Part shown: positions 1-5,862 of the stretch, piece after piece
Layout of the letters: every line of letters begins with the position of its first letter
Numbering within the stretch: the first letter of the stretch is position 1
Assembly: GCA_937873255.1 (NCBI GenBank)
Contig: CALMVM010000352.1
Coordinates: forward strand, 14,568-20,429
DNA: 5,862 bases
Source of the DNA: an uncultured Verrucomicrobiota bacterium
Lineage (GTDB): Bacteria; Verrucomicrobiota; Verrucomicrobiia; Chthoniobacterales; SZAS-18
Direction of reading: 5' to 3'
Translations under genes and position numbers: made by a program
Notes under the pieces: model-generated
Databases searched by the model: none
What the model was told of the DNA's origin: nothing
The model's input: the letters and a program-made list of their open reading frames with translations, nothing else

Positions 1-1
1 C

Positions 2-1447
2 GGCGCGACCCTCGCCGCCCCGGGCACCTGGCACGACGCTCCCGGCGGGGCGTTCATCCTCGGCATCAAGGAGGTGCTGCAAGAAGAAATCACCACCGAC
101 AACGTGGCTCTGCGGCATCGGCACATCTATTTCGCGCACGTGTATAAGGGCCAGTCGCACACGCCGGTGACGATGCGTCGTTTCGCCCTGGGCCGGGGGA
201 CGTTGCTCGATCTGGAATACCTCGTCGATGACGAGGGAGAGCGGGTGGCCACATTCAGCTATTCGGCGGGTTTCGCGGGTGCCATCGCCGCCGTCCGCAT
301 CTGGATGGACAAACAGGCTGGCACCCCTCCCCCCTACTCTCTGCCACGCCACTATTTGAGCCGTCAGGAGTTCATCGACGAACTCCGGGACAAGCTGGCG
401 CGGCTCGGCCGTTTGCCCACCGCGCTGGTCATCGGCGCGAAGGGTCGGTCGGGACGCGGGGCGGCGGCGTTGTTCGCTGCGCTCGGGATCGAGACGGCGC
501 GGTGGGGTCGGGAGGAAACCCGATCCGGCGGGCCGTTCCCGGACATCTTGGAGTACGACATCCTGTGCAATTGCGTGTTCCTGTCCAAGCCGGGACCGCC
601 CTTCCTGACGCGCGAAATGGTGGCTCGCCACGCCCCGCCGCACCGGCTCTCGGTCGTCGCCGACGTGAGCAACGACCTGAGTTACAACCCCATTTTCGGC
701 CTGTCCACACCCACGAAGTTCGGGGATGCCACCATCCGGGTGGGCGATGTGGACGTGATCGAAATCGAGAATCTCCCGGCCCTGACCCCGCTGGACAGCA
801 GCGTGGAATACGCGGGCCAGCTTTTTCCCCATCTTTTCAGTTTGATCCAGGGCGACCTCGCGCATGGGTCGGTGTGGGAAAGAGCACTCCTCGTCTATTG
901 CCAGCATCACGACATCCCCGACCTCGCCATGGAATGCGGCCGGGAATTGGGCGAGCTGTTCCAGGCCCGGTCCGGCGCGCTCGTCGTCGGCGATCTGCGG
1001 GCGTATTTCCACGGCATTTTCGCCAAGAATCCGCTCAGCCCGACCGACCGGCTTTTCTTCGCGGATTATCTGGAAGCCGGCGCGGCCGAAGTGCTAACTC
1101 CCGCCGCAGCCGAGACGTTCGGGGATTTGCTGGCGAAGGCGAATCTGGACGGCATCTACGATTCGCCCGCGATGAGCGTTCACCACACGCTGCTGCGGAC
1201 GGTCTACGGTTTCAGCCACGGGCGGACGTTCCAGAGCGTAATCGCCGCGGACGCCCGGGAAGAATTTTACGCGCTTTGCGATGCCGCCTCGGCCATCATC
1301 GACGAGCAGGCGGACGCACCTGCGCAATTCAGCCGGGCGCAGCAGTTTTTTCTGGCTAAACTCGGTTTGCAGGCCGGCGTCCCGGCGCTCACTGCCTTTC
1401 TGGACAAGATCGAAGCCCTGGCGTCGTTCCCGTCCTCCTGCCTTTGA
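2..1447 (+). CDS. Saccharopine dehydrogenase, L-lysine-forming (Lys1/LKR type), 5'-truncated, with novel C-terminal extension
   Basis: The reading frame is open to the left edge; 481 residues are visible and the true start lies upstream. The fragment follows the Lys1 family (NAD(P)-dependent interconversion of lysine plus 2-oxoglutarate with saccharopine, cytosolic) closely. Residue 1 falls near yeast Lys1 residue 55, so about 54 residues are missing. The lysine in GIKEV (residue 23) and histidine in FAHVYK (residue 46) match the yeast catalytic pair K77/H96. Next come GTLLDLEYL, the SAGFAGA segment, the dinucleotide-binding loop GAKGRSGRGA (145-154), GGPF, and NCVFLSKPGPPF. The classic enzyme ends shortly after a VW motif, here at 291-292. 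This protein continues for about 180 mostly helical-looking residues that I do not recognise. The yeast IDHLPSLLPREAS segment is changed to IENLPALTPLDSS, so substrate or cofactor details may differ. Next to 2-oxoadipate genes, a catabolic lysine-ketoglutarate reductase role is more likely than lysine synthesis. Family assignment is strong; reaction direction is inferred. Confidence 0.88.
   Translation, partial: GATLAAPGTWHDAPGGAFILGIKEVLQEEITTDNVALRHRHIYFAHVYKGQSHTPVTMRRFALGRGTLLDLEYLVDDEGERVATFSYSAGFAGAIAAVRIWMDKQAGTPPPYSLPRHYLSRQEFIDELRDKLARLGRLPTALVIGAKGRSGRGAAALFAALGIETARWGREETRSGGPFPDILEYDILCNCVFLSKPGPPFLTREMVARHAPPHRLSVVADVSNDLSYNPIFGLSTPTKFGDATIRVGDVDVIEIENLPALTPLDSSVEYAGQLFPHLFSLIQGDLAHGSVWERALLVYCQHHDIPDLAMECGRELGELFQARSGALVVGDLRAYFHGIFAKNPLSPTDRLFFADYLEAGAAEVLTPAAAETFGDLLAKANLDGIYDSPAMSVHHTLLRTVYGFSHGRTFQSVIAADAREEFYALCDAASAIIDEQADAPAQFSRAQQFFLAKLGLQAGVPALTAFLDKIEALASFPSSCL
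896..1444 (+). other. Unrecognised C-terminal domain fused to the saccharopine dehydrogenase
   Basis: This in-frame segment (visible residues about 299-481) follows the point where Lys1-type enzymes normally end. It has no internal stop. Its composition is Ala/Leu/Phe-rich with regularly spaced hydrophobics, suggesting an alpha-helical globular domain. Distinctive stretches are GDLRAYFHGIFAKNPLSP, SVHHTLLRTVYGFSHGR and FSRAQQFFLAKLGLQAG. There is no signal peptide, membrane span or low-complexity linker. It does not look like the Lys9-type saccharopine dehydrogenase domain of the bifunctional animal and plant enzyme, which is much longer and has its own nucleotide-binding fold. Function is unknown; a regulatory or oligomerisation role is only a guess. 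The domain boundary is approximate, set by the end of Lys1 similarity as recalled. Confidence 0.6.
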
Positions 1448-1452
1448 ATTTC

Positions 1453-1458
1453 AAGAGA
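1453..1458 (+). promoter_or_regulatory. Weak Shine-Dalgarno-like AAGAGA before the hglS ATG
   Basis: A purine run, AAGAGA, ends nine bases before ATG 1468. It is a poor match to GGAGG but the only candidate in the gap, and it favours ATG 1468 over the TTG at 1444. Its existence as a functional site is an inference. Confidence 0.3.
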
Positions 1459-1467
1459 ATCACCTCC

Positions 1468-2994
1468 ATGTCCTCTCCTTCCGCCCCCCTACCCGCCGTG
1501 GAAATCCGCAAGCTCGTCGCGCGAGGATTTTCCGAAATGTACGGTCGCGAATTGCCCGAGTACAATCGGTTCATCGTTCCGGTCAAGGCGTCGAATCTGG
1601 AACAACTCGAACGCCGCCCTGACCCGCACGTGAGTCGGGAAGCGCTGATGGAGGAAAAGCACGGCGCGATCCGTGTACCCGGCGCGCACGAGATGCGCAT
1701 CGTCACGCGGATTTTCGCCGTGATGGGAATGGTGCCGGTCGAGTTCTACGACATGACGATCCTCGGAGAAAAATCGTTACCGATGATCGCCACCGCCTTT
1801 CGGCCCACGGACCGGTCGGTGGAGGAGAGCGCGTTCCGGATGTTTTGCTCCATGCTGCACATCGATTCGATCCCGCCGCAGCTTCGGGAAGAAGTGCTCG
1901 CCGAGTTGGAAAAAAACCGGCGGCTCTACCCGAAGTTTTCGCCGGAATTATTGACGATGCTGGACCGGGCGGAACACGACGGCGGGTTGGACGCGGACGA
2001 CGCGCGGAAGTTTGCGGCGTCGGTCGTTGATGCGCTGAGCATGCACAAGGACAAAGTGGTGAATTTCGCGCTCTATGCCAAGCTGCGGCGGATCAGCGAT
2101 CCGCTGGCGGATATCGTCCTGGAGTCACCCGTGCTCAACCACCTGACGCCCCGCGCACTCGACATCGAGGACGCCGTGGATCAGCTCAACGCGGCGGGCA
2201 TCCCGATGCAGACGGTGATCCAGGGGCCGCCCATCCGCGAGGACGGCGTGCAGGTCCAGTTGAACCAGATCGCGCGCATCGCCGCCGGCGAGGACGTTTT
2301 CGTGACGCTGGACCCGGCCGTGCTCGCGGCGTTTGAACGCGATCCCGCCTCCATCGCACGTCTGAAAAACGATGCTCCCCGACTCGAACTCCAAAAAGGC
2401 GAAAAGGTAGCCGACTACATGGCCCGCATCGAAGCGGCACTGGCGACCCATCCCATCGTGATTATCCAGCACAAGGCCCGCTTCGGCGAAATCGAGGCGC
2501 GCGGCGTCGCGCTCACCCGCGAAGGCGAGGCCTCGTACAACGCCTACGGCATCGAAAGCGAGGCCGATCCTGCCGCGAAGAAAACCAAGGTCGAAAAGTT
2601 CAATCAGAAATATCCAAAGACGGACCGCCAACTGCACGACGCCGGCTGGGCTTACTACACCTACCAGGCGACGGACAGCGGACGCTCCCGGCGCGAACAC
2701 GGTGCGGCCCGGCGGGCGGATCTCAATGCATTGCTTGATGCAGGCGACGTGGCCCTGGTCCCGCAGACGTACCACGATTTCCTGCCGTTCAGCGCGGCGG
2801 CGATCTTCCGGGCGAACCTCACGGAAGGTTCCCAGGGGATCGGCGGTGCCGGGCAGGACGCCTCGGAGAACCGATGGTTGTTGGAAAAAGCCATGGGCAA
2901 GACCATCGCTGACCGCCACGATCTGCACCGGCACGACCGTGAGGAGTCGTTGCGGCGCGTCTGTGCGGAATTGAATCTCCTGCCGCCCGACTGA
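1468..2994 (+). CDS. hglS: DUF1338 / HglS-type 2-oxoadipate dioxygenase/decarboxylase
   Basis: The 508-residue product belongs to DUF1338, the family of Pseudomonas putida HglS, E. coli YdcJ and plant FLO7. HglS is an Fe(II)-dependent enzyme that converts 2-oxoadipate plus O2 to D-2-hydroxyglutarate and CO2. Visible hallmarks are EKHGAIR (H65, R69), corresponding to HglS H70 and R74; FAVMGMVPVEFYDM; TAFRP; NHLTPR (H225, matching H226); HKARFGEIEARG (E341, matching the E294 region); and the C-terminal HDFLPFSAAAIFRANL. All metal ligands appear intact. It is longer than HglS (about 464) or YdcJ (447), mainly through about 48 extra residues between the second His and the Glu ligand. I chose ATG 1468, 20 bases after the upstream stop, with a weak AAGAGA nine bases before it. 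An in-frame TTG at 1444 overlaps that stop and would add eight residues. Neighbours supply the steps before and after, supporting lysine or 2-aminoadipate catabolism. Confidence 0.92.
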   Translation: MSSPSAPLPAVEIRKLVARGFSEMYGRELPEYNRFIVPVKASNLEQLERRPDPHVSREALMEEKHGAIRVPGAHEMRIVTRIFAVMGMVPVEFYDMTILGEKSLPMIATAFRPTDRSVEESAFRMFCSMLHIDSIPPQLREEVLAELEKNRRLYPKFSPELLTMLDRAEHDGGLDADDARKFAASVVDALSMHKDKVVNFALYAKLRRISDPLADIVLESPVLNHLTPRALDIEDAVDQLNAAGIPMQTVIQGPPIREDGVQVQLNQIARIAAGEDVFVTLDPAVLAAFERDPASIARLKNDAPRLELQKGEKVADYMARIEAALATHPIVIIQHKARFGEIEARGVALTREGEASYNAYGIESEADPAAKKTKVEKFNQKYPKTDRQLHDAGWAYYTYQATDSGRSRREHGAARRADLNALLDAGDVALVPQTYHDFLPFSAAAIFRANLTEGSQGIGGAGQDASENRWLLEKAMGKTIADRHDLHRHDREESLRRVCAELNLLPPD

Positions 2995-3042
2995 CGGCGG
3001 CCCGTTGGTATCCCGTCGTCTTTGCGTTTAGATTTCCGTCCC

Positions 3043-4458
3043 ATGACTCCCGCGCTCGCCGCAGAACTGCGTCGCCTGCTTGATGCCGACACCGCCACGG
3101 TGGCCGATGATCCGGAAACGCTCGCCGCACACTCGGGGGACAAGTGGTTCGCCAGCCACGCGCCGGAAGCCGTCGTCTTCGCGCGCTCGACGGAGGATGT
3201 GTCCCGACTGCTGCGCTTTTGCTCGGAACGCGGTGTGCCGGTCACGGCGCGCGGCGCGGGCTACGGTTATGTCGGCGGCTGCGTGCCGAGCCGTGGCGGC
3301 GTGGCGCTCTCGCTGGCGCGCATGAACCGTATCCTCGACCTCGACGGACGCGACTTCGTGGCGGTGGTACAGCCGGGGGTCATCACGGGTGATCTCCAGA
3401 GCGCGGCACGCCGGCAGGGATTATTTTATCCGCCCGATCCCGCCAGCCTGAAGAACAGCACGCTCGGCGGCAACATCGCCACCAACGCCGGCGGCCCGCG
3501 CTGTCTCAAGTACGGGGTCACGCGCCAATACGTGCTTGGGTTGGAGGTCGTGCTGGCGAGCGGCGAAATCGTGCGTTGCGGTGGGCGCACGCACAAGAAC
3601 AAGACCGGCTTCGACCTCGTGGGCCTGTTCGTGGGCAGCGAGGGGATGCTCGGGATCGTCACGGAGGCGACCCTCCGCTTGCTGCCGATGCCGCAGGCGC
3701 GCGCGGCGATCTCGTGCGGTTTCGTGGACATGGCGGCGGCGGCGGCGGCGGTGCAGGCGGTGTTCGCGGCGGGCTGGCTGCCGGCGGCAGTGGAAATCGC
3801 CGACCGTTTCACGCTCGAAGCCGCACGGGGATTCGTTGGCGTGGAAGGCGTTCCGGCAGGTGACGCACATCTGCTCATTGAACTCGATGGTCGCGAGGCA
3901 TCGCTGCACGGAGAGTTGGACGAATTGCGCGCTCTGCTGCTCAGCGCACAGGCCATCGCACCGCGCACCGCGATCGGTGACGAGGATTGCGAGGTGTTAT
4001 GGAACCTGCGCCGGAAGTTCAGCGAATCGCTCAAATCGACGGGACTGGTGAAGCTCAACGAGGACGTGGTCGTGCCGCGCGGTCGGTTGGTGGACCTGAT
4101 CGACTTCGGGGCCGAACTCCAGCGGCGGCACGGCATCCCGGTGGCCTGTTTCGGTCACGCGGGAGACGGCAACATCCACGTCAACCTGATGGTTGCCGAT
4201 TACGATCAACCTGCGGTGCGCGCCCGCGCCGAAGAGGCGCTCGACGAGCTTTTCTCGCAGATCATCGCCTGGGGAGGCGCGATCACCGGCGAGCACGGCA
4301 TCGGTCTGGCCAAACGCCGCTGGTGGCCCCGTGCGGTTTCGGCGGAAAACCGCGCTTTGCACCGACGGCTGAAAGCAGCCCTGGACCCCCGAGCGATCCT
4401 CAATCCCGGGAAATTTCTTGAAGATGGCGAAGCGATTCAACTAACGACCCTAATCTAG
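3043..4458 (+). CDS. FAD-linked D-2-hydroxyacid dehydrogenase, probable D-2-hydroxyglutarate dehydrogenase
   Basis: The 471-residue cytosolic or membrane-peripheral flavoprotein belongs to the vanillyl-alcohol-oxidase superfamily and the D2HGDH / D-lactate dehydrogenase / GlcD group. The FAD-binding half (about residues 35-215) has GAGYGYVGG (71-79), the PPDPASLKNSTLGGNIATNAGG region (130-151), KYGVTR, and TGFDLVGLFVGSEGMLG near 190-204. The C-terminal FAD-oxidase half has KLNEDVVVPRGRL, FGHAGDGNIHVN (H372 and H379), GEHGIG (E417, H418) and a LDPRAILNPGKF tail; the His/Glu set resembles the divalent-metal substrate site of D2HGDH and D-LDH. Length is normal. Directly after an HglS-type gene, the expected substrate is D-2-hydroxyglutarate, oxidised to 2-oxoglutarate with electrons passed to a quinone, ETF or another acceptor. 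Sequence alone does not exclude D-lactate or glycolate. The gap to hglS is 48 bases. ATG 3043 is preferred over an in-frame TTG at 3022, although neither has a clear ribosome-binding site. A six-alanine run lies at 231-236. Confidence 0.88.
   Translation: MTPALAAELRRLLDADTATVADDPETLAAHSGDKWFASHAPEAVVFARSTEDVSRLLRFCSERGVPVTARGAGYGYVGGCVPSRGGVALSLARMNRILDLDGRDFVAVVQPGVITGDLQSAARRQGLFYPPDPASLKNSTLGGNIATNAGGPRCLKYGVTRQYVLGLEVVLASGEIVRCGGRTHKNKTGFDLVGLFVGSEGMLGIVTEATLRLLPMPQARAAISCGFVDMAAAAAAVQAVFAAGWLPAAVEIADRFTLEAARGFVGVEGVPAGDAHLLIELDGREASLHGELDELRALLLSAQAIAPRTAIGDEDCEVLWNLRRKFSESLKSTGLVKLNEDVVVPRGRLVDLIDFGAELQRRHGIPVACFGHAGDGNIHVNLMVADYDQPAVRARAEEALDELFSQIIAWGGAITGEHGIGLAKRRWWPRAVSAENRALHRRLKAALDPRAILNPGKFLEDGEAIQLTTLI
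3732..3749 (+). repeat. (GGC)6 trinucleotide microsatellite inside the flavoprotein gene
   Basis: Six perfect tandem GGC units, read in frame as GCG codons, encode a six-alanine run in the region between the FAD-binding and C-terminal halves. A unit change would keep the frame and alter only the alanine count. Such GC-rich runs occur by chance in genes like this; no regulatory role is implied. Confidence 0.7.
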
Positions 4459-4518
4459 GTTACCGCAGGCGATTGCAAGATGAGCGTCAAACGATCGAGC
4501 AGTGAAATGTTGGTAATA
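4459..4518. other. 60-base convergent intergenic junction
   Basis: This is the only space between the convergent flavoprotein and acyl-CoA synthetase genes, and it is less GC-rich than its flanks. TTACC (4460-4464) and GGTAA (4512-4516) could pair across most of the gap, but the 47-base loop and lack of a T-run argue against an intrinsic terminator. No small gene is apparent. Confidence 0.4.
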
Positions 4519-5862
4519 TCAAGCCGCGGATTCCCGCCGAACGTCGCTCTGCTTCTGGGCGATGTATTGCTGACGCAGTTCGCGGCGCATGATCTTGTTC
4601 GAGGCTGTGCGTGGTAATGTTTCAACGAGCACAAGATCGTGGATCTTGAAGAGCGGATTCAGGTCACGTTTGATCGCGGTTTGCATGCTGGCAATCACTG
4701 TCTTGCGGTCCGCCGCGTGAACACCCATGCATACCGCATAGACTATCAGCATGCTCGGACCGCCATCGGGCGAGACGGCGATGGCTGCCGTTTCGCCGAC
4801 GCCAAGTACGGTTTGCAGGACCCGCTCGATCTCCGCTGAACTGACCTTGATGCCGCCGAGATTCATCGTGTCGTCCGCTCGCCCGTGTCCACGCCAGTAC
4901 CCGGGTGCCACGGCTTCCATCTGGTCGCCGTGCCGCCGCAATGTCTCACCGCGCGGCCCGGTCTGCGTGCCCGCGAAATAAACATCATGATGATCACCAT
5001 GCAGCAGCCGGTCCGACAATCCGATGGATGGGGGAATCAAAAACAGCTCACCGTTCTGCGTGGGTTGGCCTGCATCGTCGAGAATAACGAAGTCCAGACC
5101 AAGGGCAGCGGCGTTGAAGGTGCCAGGAATACACGGGAGGGTCATAGTGCCTGTGATGTAGCCGCCGCCAATCTCCGTGCCGCCACAATATTCGATCACG
5201 GGCCTACCACCGGCCTGCGCCATCAACCAGCGCATGTCCGCCGCGTTGGAGCATTCGCCGGTTGAGCTGAACGCGCGCAACGTGCCCCAGTCCAACCCAT
5301 GTACGGCGCCGGCGCGCCGCCACGCGCCGCCAAGGCTCGGGATCGTCCCCAACAGGGTAGCTTTTGCTTCCTGTACAAAAGCGCAGAACCCGGGGCTGGT
5401 CGGCATCCCGTAGTAGAGACCTAGCGTCGCCCGGTTGAGCAAGCTGGCGAATACCAGCCAAGGCCCCATCATCCAACCCAGGTTCGTAGGCCAGACCAGC
5501 ACATCGCCGGGCCGGACATCCTGATGGAAATGCGCATCGGCGGCACATTTGAGCGGCGTGCTCTGAGTCCAGGGAATCGCTTTGGGTTCGCCGGTCGTGC
5601 CGGAGGAAAAGAGGATGTTGAGCGCGTCGGAAGGCTCCCGTGCCACGGATGCGAGGAGCGGTTCGAGCGGCAGGAAATCTTGCCAGGCGATGTCGCGCCC
5701 GCGCAACAGCAAGGCAGGTTGCTTGCCCACCAGCAGCACAATCGCGGGGGGCGCGTCGGCGGCGAGCAGGTTGGCGTAAAGCGGCAACGTCCGGCCGCCA
5801 CGCGGCAGCAAGTCTTGAGTGAACACGGCGACCGCTCCGGCCAAGCGCAGGCGTGTGGCGAT
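4519..5862 (-). CDS. AMP-forming acyl-CoA synthetase, plant AAE17/18-like, 5'-truncated
   Basis: The - strand frame is open through the right edge; 447 C-terminal residues are visible. Apparent start codons near 5844 (TTG) are internal, because family similarity continues upstream. This is an ANL-superfamily adenylate-forming enzyme that activates a carboxylate with ATP to acyl-AMP and then acyl-CoA. Motifs in visible numbering are the P-loop SSGTTGEPKAIPWT from residue 86, WPTNLGWMMGP, YCGGTE (225-230), HGD (311-313), GRADDTMNLGGIK from 327, and the C-terminal PRTASNKIMRR with catalytic Lys at about 423. All are intact. The VFTQD, RGG and LPLY segments at the left, IPWTQ, TNLGW and LNPLFK are specific to the acyl-activating enzyme 17/18 subgroup of plants and its bacterial relatives, rather than standard acetyl-CoA synthetase. 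Those proteins are around 700 residues, so roughly 250 or more are missing. The natural substrate is unknown. It is on the opposite strand, so it need not belong to the lysine pathway. Confidence 0.88.
   Translation of the reverse strand: MATRLRLAGAVAVFTQDLLPRGGRTLPLYANLLAADAPPAIVLLVGKQPALLLRGRDIAWQDFLPLEPLLASVAREPSDALNILFSSGTTGEPKAIPWTQSTPLKCAADAHFHQDVRPGDVLVWPTNLGWMMGPWLVFASLLNRATLGLYYGMPTSPGFCAFVQEAKATLLGTIPSLGGAWRRAGAVHGLDWGTLRAFSSTGECSNAADMRWLMAQAGGRPVIEYCGGTEIGGGYITGTMTLPCIPGTFNAAALGLDFVILDDAGQPTQNGELFLIPPSIGLSDRLLHGDHHDVYFAGTQTGPRGETLRRHGDQMEAVAPGYWRGHGRADDTMNLGGIKVSSAEIERVLQTVLGVGETAAIAVSPDGGPSMLIVYAVCMGVHAADRKTVIASMQTAIKRDLNPLFKIHDLVLVETLPRTASNKIMRRELRQQYIAQKQSDVRRESAA

Noticed and set aside
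502..1359. Overlapping + strand frame (285 codons) inside the saccharopine dehydrogenase gene
   Set aside because: Its Arg/Pro/Gly-rich product has no motif, and the alternative frame carries continuous Lys1 family similarity.
1910..1916. A7 run in the dioxygenase gene as a programmed or erroneous frameshift site
   Set aside because: The frame stays open with conserved family motifs on both sides, so no frameshift is needed or indicated.
2125..2934. Long - strand open frame (269 codons) opposite the dioxygenase gene
   Set aside because: It is an antisense shadow of a well-conserved + strand gene in GC-rich DNA. Its translation has low-complexity, Arg/Val-rich character and no recognisable motif.
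3005..3033. Possible promoter TTGGTA - 17 bases - TTAGAT before the flavoprotein gene
   Set aside because: The -10 match is only about three of six, and the gene fits naturally into the upstream operon.
3426..4136. Long - strand open frame (236 codons) opposite the flavoprotein gene
   Set aside because: Its Ser/Arg/Pro/Ala-rich translation is typical of an antisense GC-rich shadow, while the + strand has clear family motifs throughout.
3043..4458. Glycolate oxidase subunit GlcD as the name for the flavoprotein
   Set aside because: The family motifs are shared, but no GlcE/GlcF partners are visible. The adjacent D-2-hydroxyglutarate-forming enzyme makes the D2HGDH role more likely, though not proven.
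4459..4518. Bidirectional intrinsic terminator between the convergent genes
   Set aside because: Only a five-base pairing across a 47-base loop and short three-base stems are visible, with no T-tract on either strand.

Overview
The window is a GC-rich, gene-dense piece of a bacterial chromosome with four protein-coding genes and almost no non-coding DNA. Three genes run left to right on the + strand. A fourth, on the - strand, converges on them, and both end genes run off the window. I see no RNA genes, insertion sequences, CRISPR arrays or long repeats. The lineage cannot be fixed from sequence alone. High GC, weak or absent Shine-Dalgarno sequences before two starts and a eukaryote-like gene set would suit a Verrucomicrobiota/PVC or Acidobacteriota-type organism, but this is a low-confidence guess.

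Positions 2-1447 hold most of a saccharopine dehydrogenase (L-lysine-forming, Lys1/LKR type). Its catalytic Lys/His pair is present, and it carries an unrecognised C-terminal extension of about 180 residues. Twenty bases later, 1468-2994 encodes a DUF1338 / HglS-type Fe(II) 2-oxoadipate dioxygenase/decarboxylase with all recognisable metal-site motifs. After a 48-base gap, 3043-4458 encodes an FAD-linked 2-hydroxyacid dehydrogenase of the D-2-hydroxyglutarate dehydrogenase / D-lactate dehydrogenase / GlcD family. A 60-base convergent junction follows. The - strand gene (4519 to beyond 5862) is an acyl-CoA synthetase whose closest recognisable relatives are the plant acyl-activating enzymes 17/18.

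The three + strand genes fit one pathway. Lysine condenses with 2-oxoglutarate to saccharopine (gene 1), and unseen steps lead through allysine and 2-aminoadipate to 2-oxoadipate. HglS turns 2-oxoadipate into D-2-hydroxyglutarate (gene 2), and the flavoprotein oxidises that to 2-oxoglutarate (gene 3). This is the plant-type, CoA-independent end of lysine catabolism, apparently joined to a saccharopine-type entry in a bacterium. The saccharopine-cleaving enzyme, the allysine dehydrogenase and the aminoadipate transaminase are not in the window. The family assignments are strong; the pathway is inferred from adjacency and known family chemistry.
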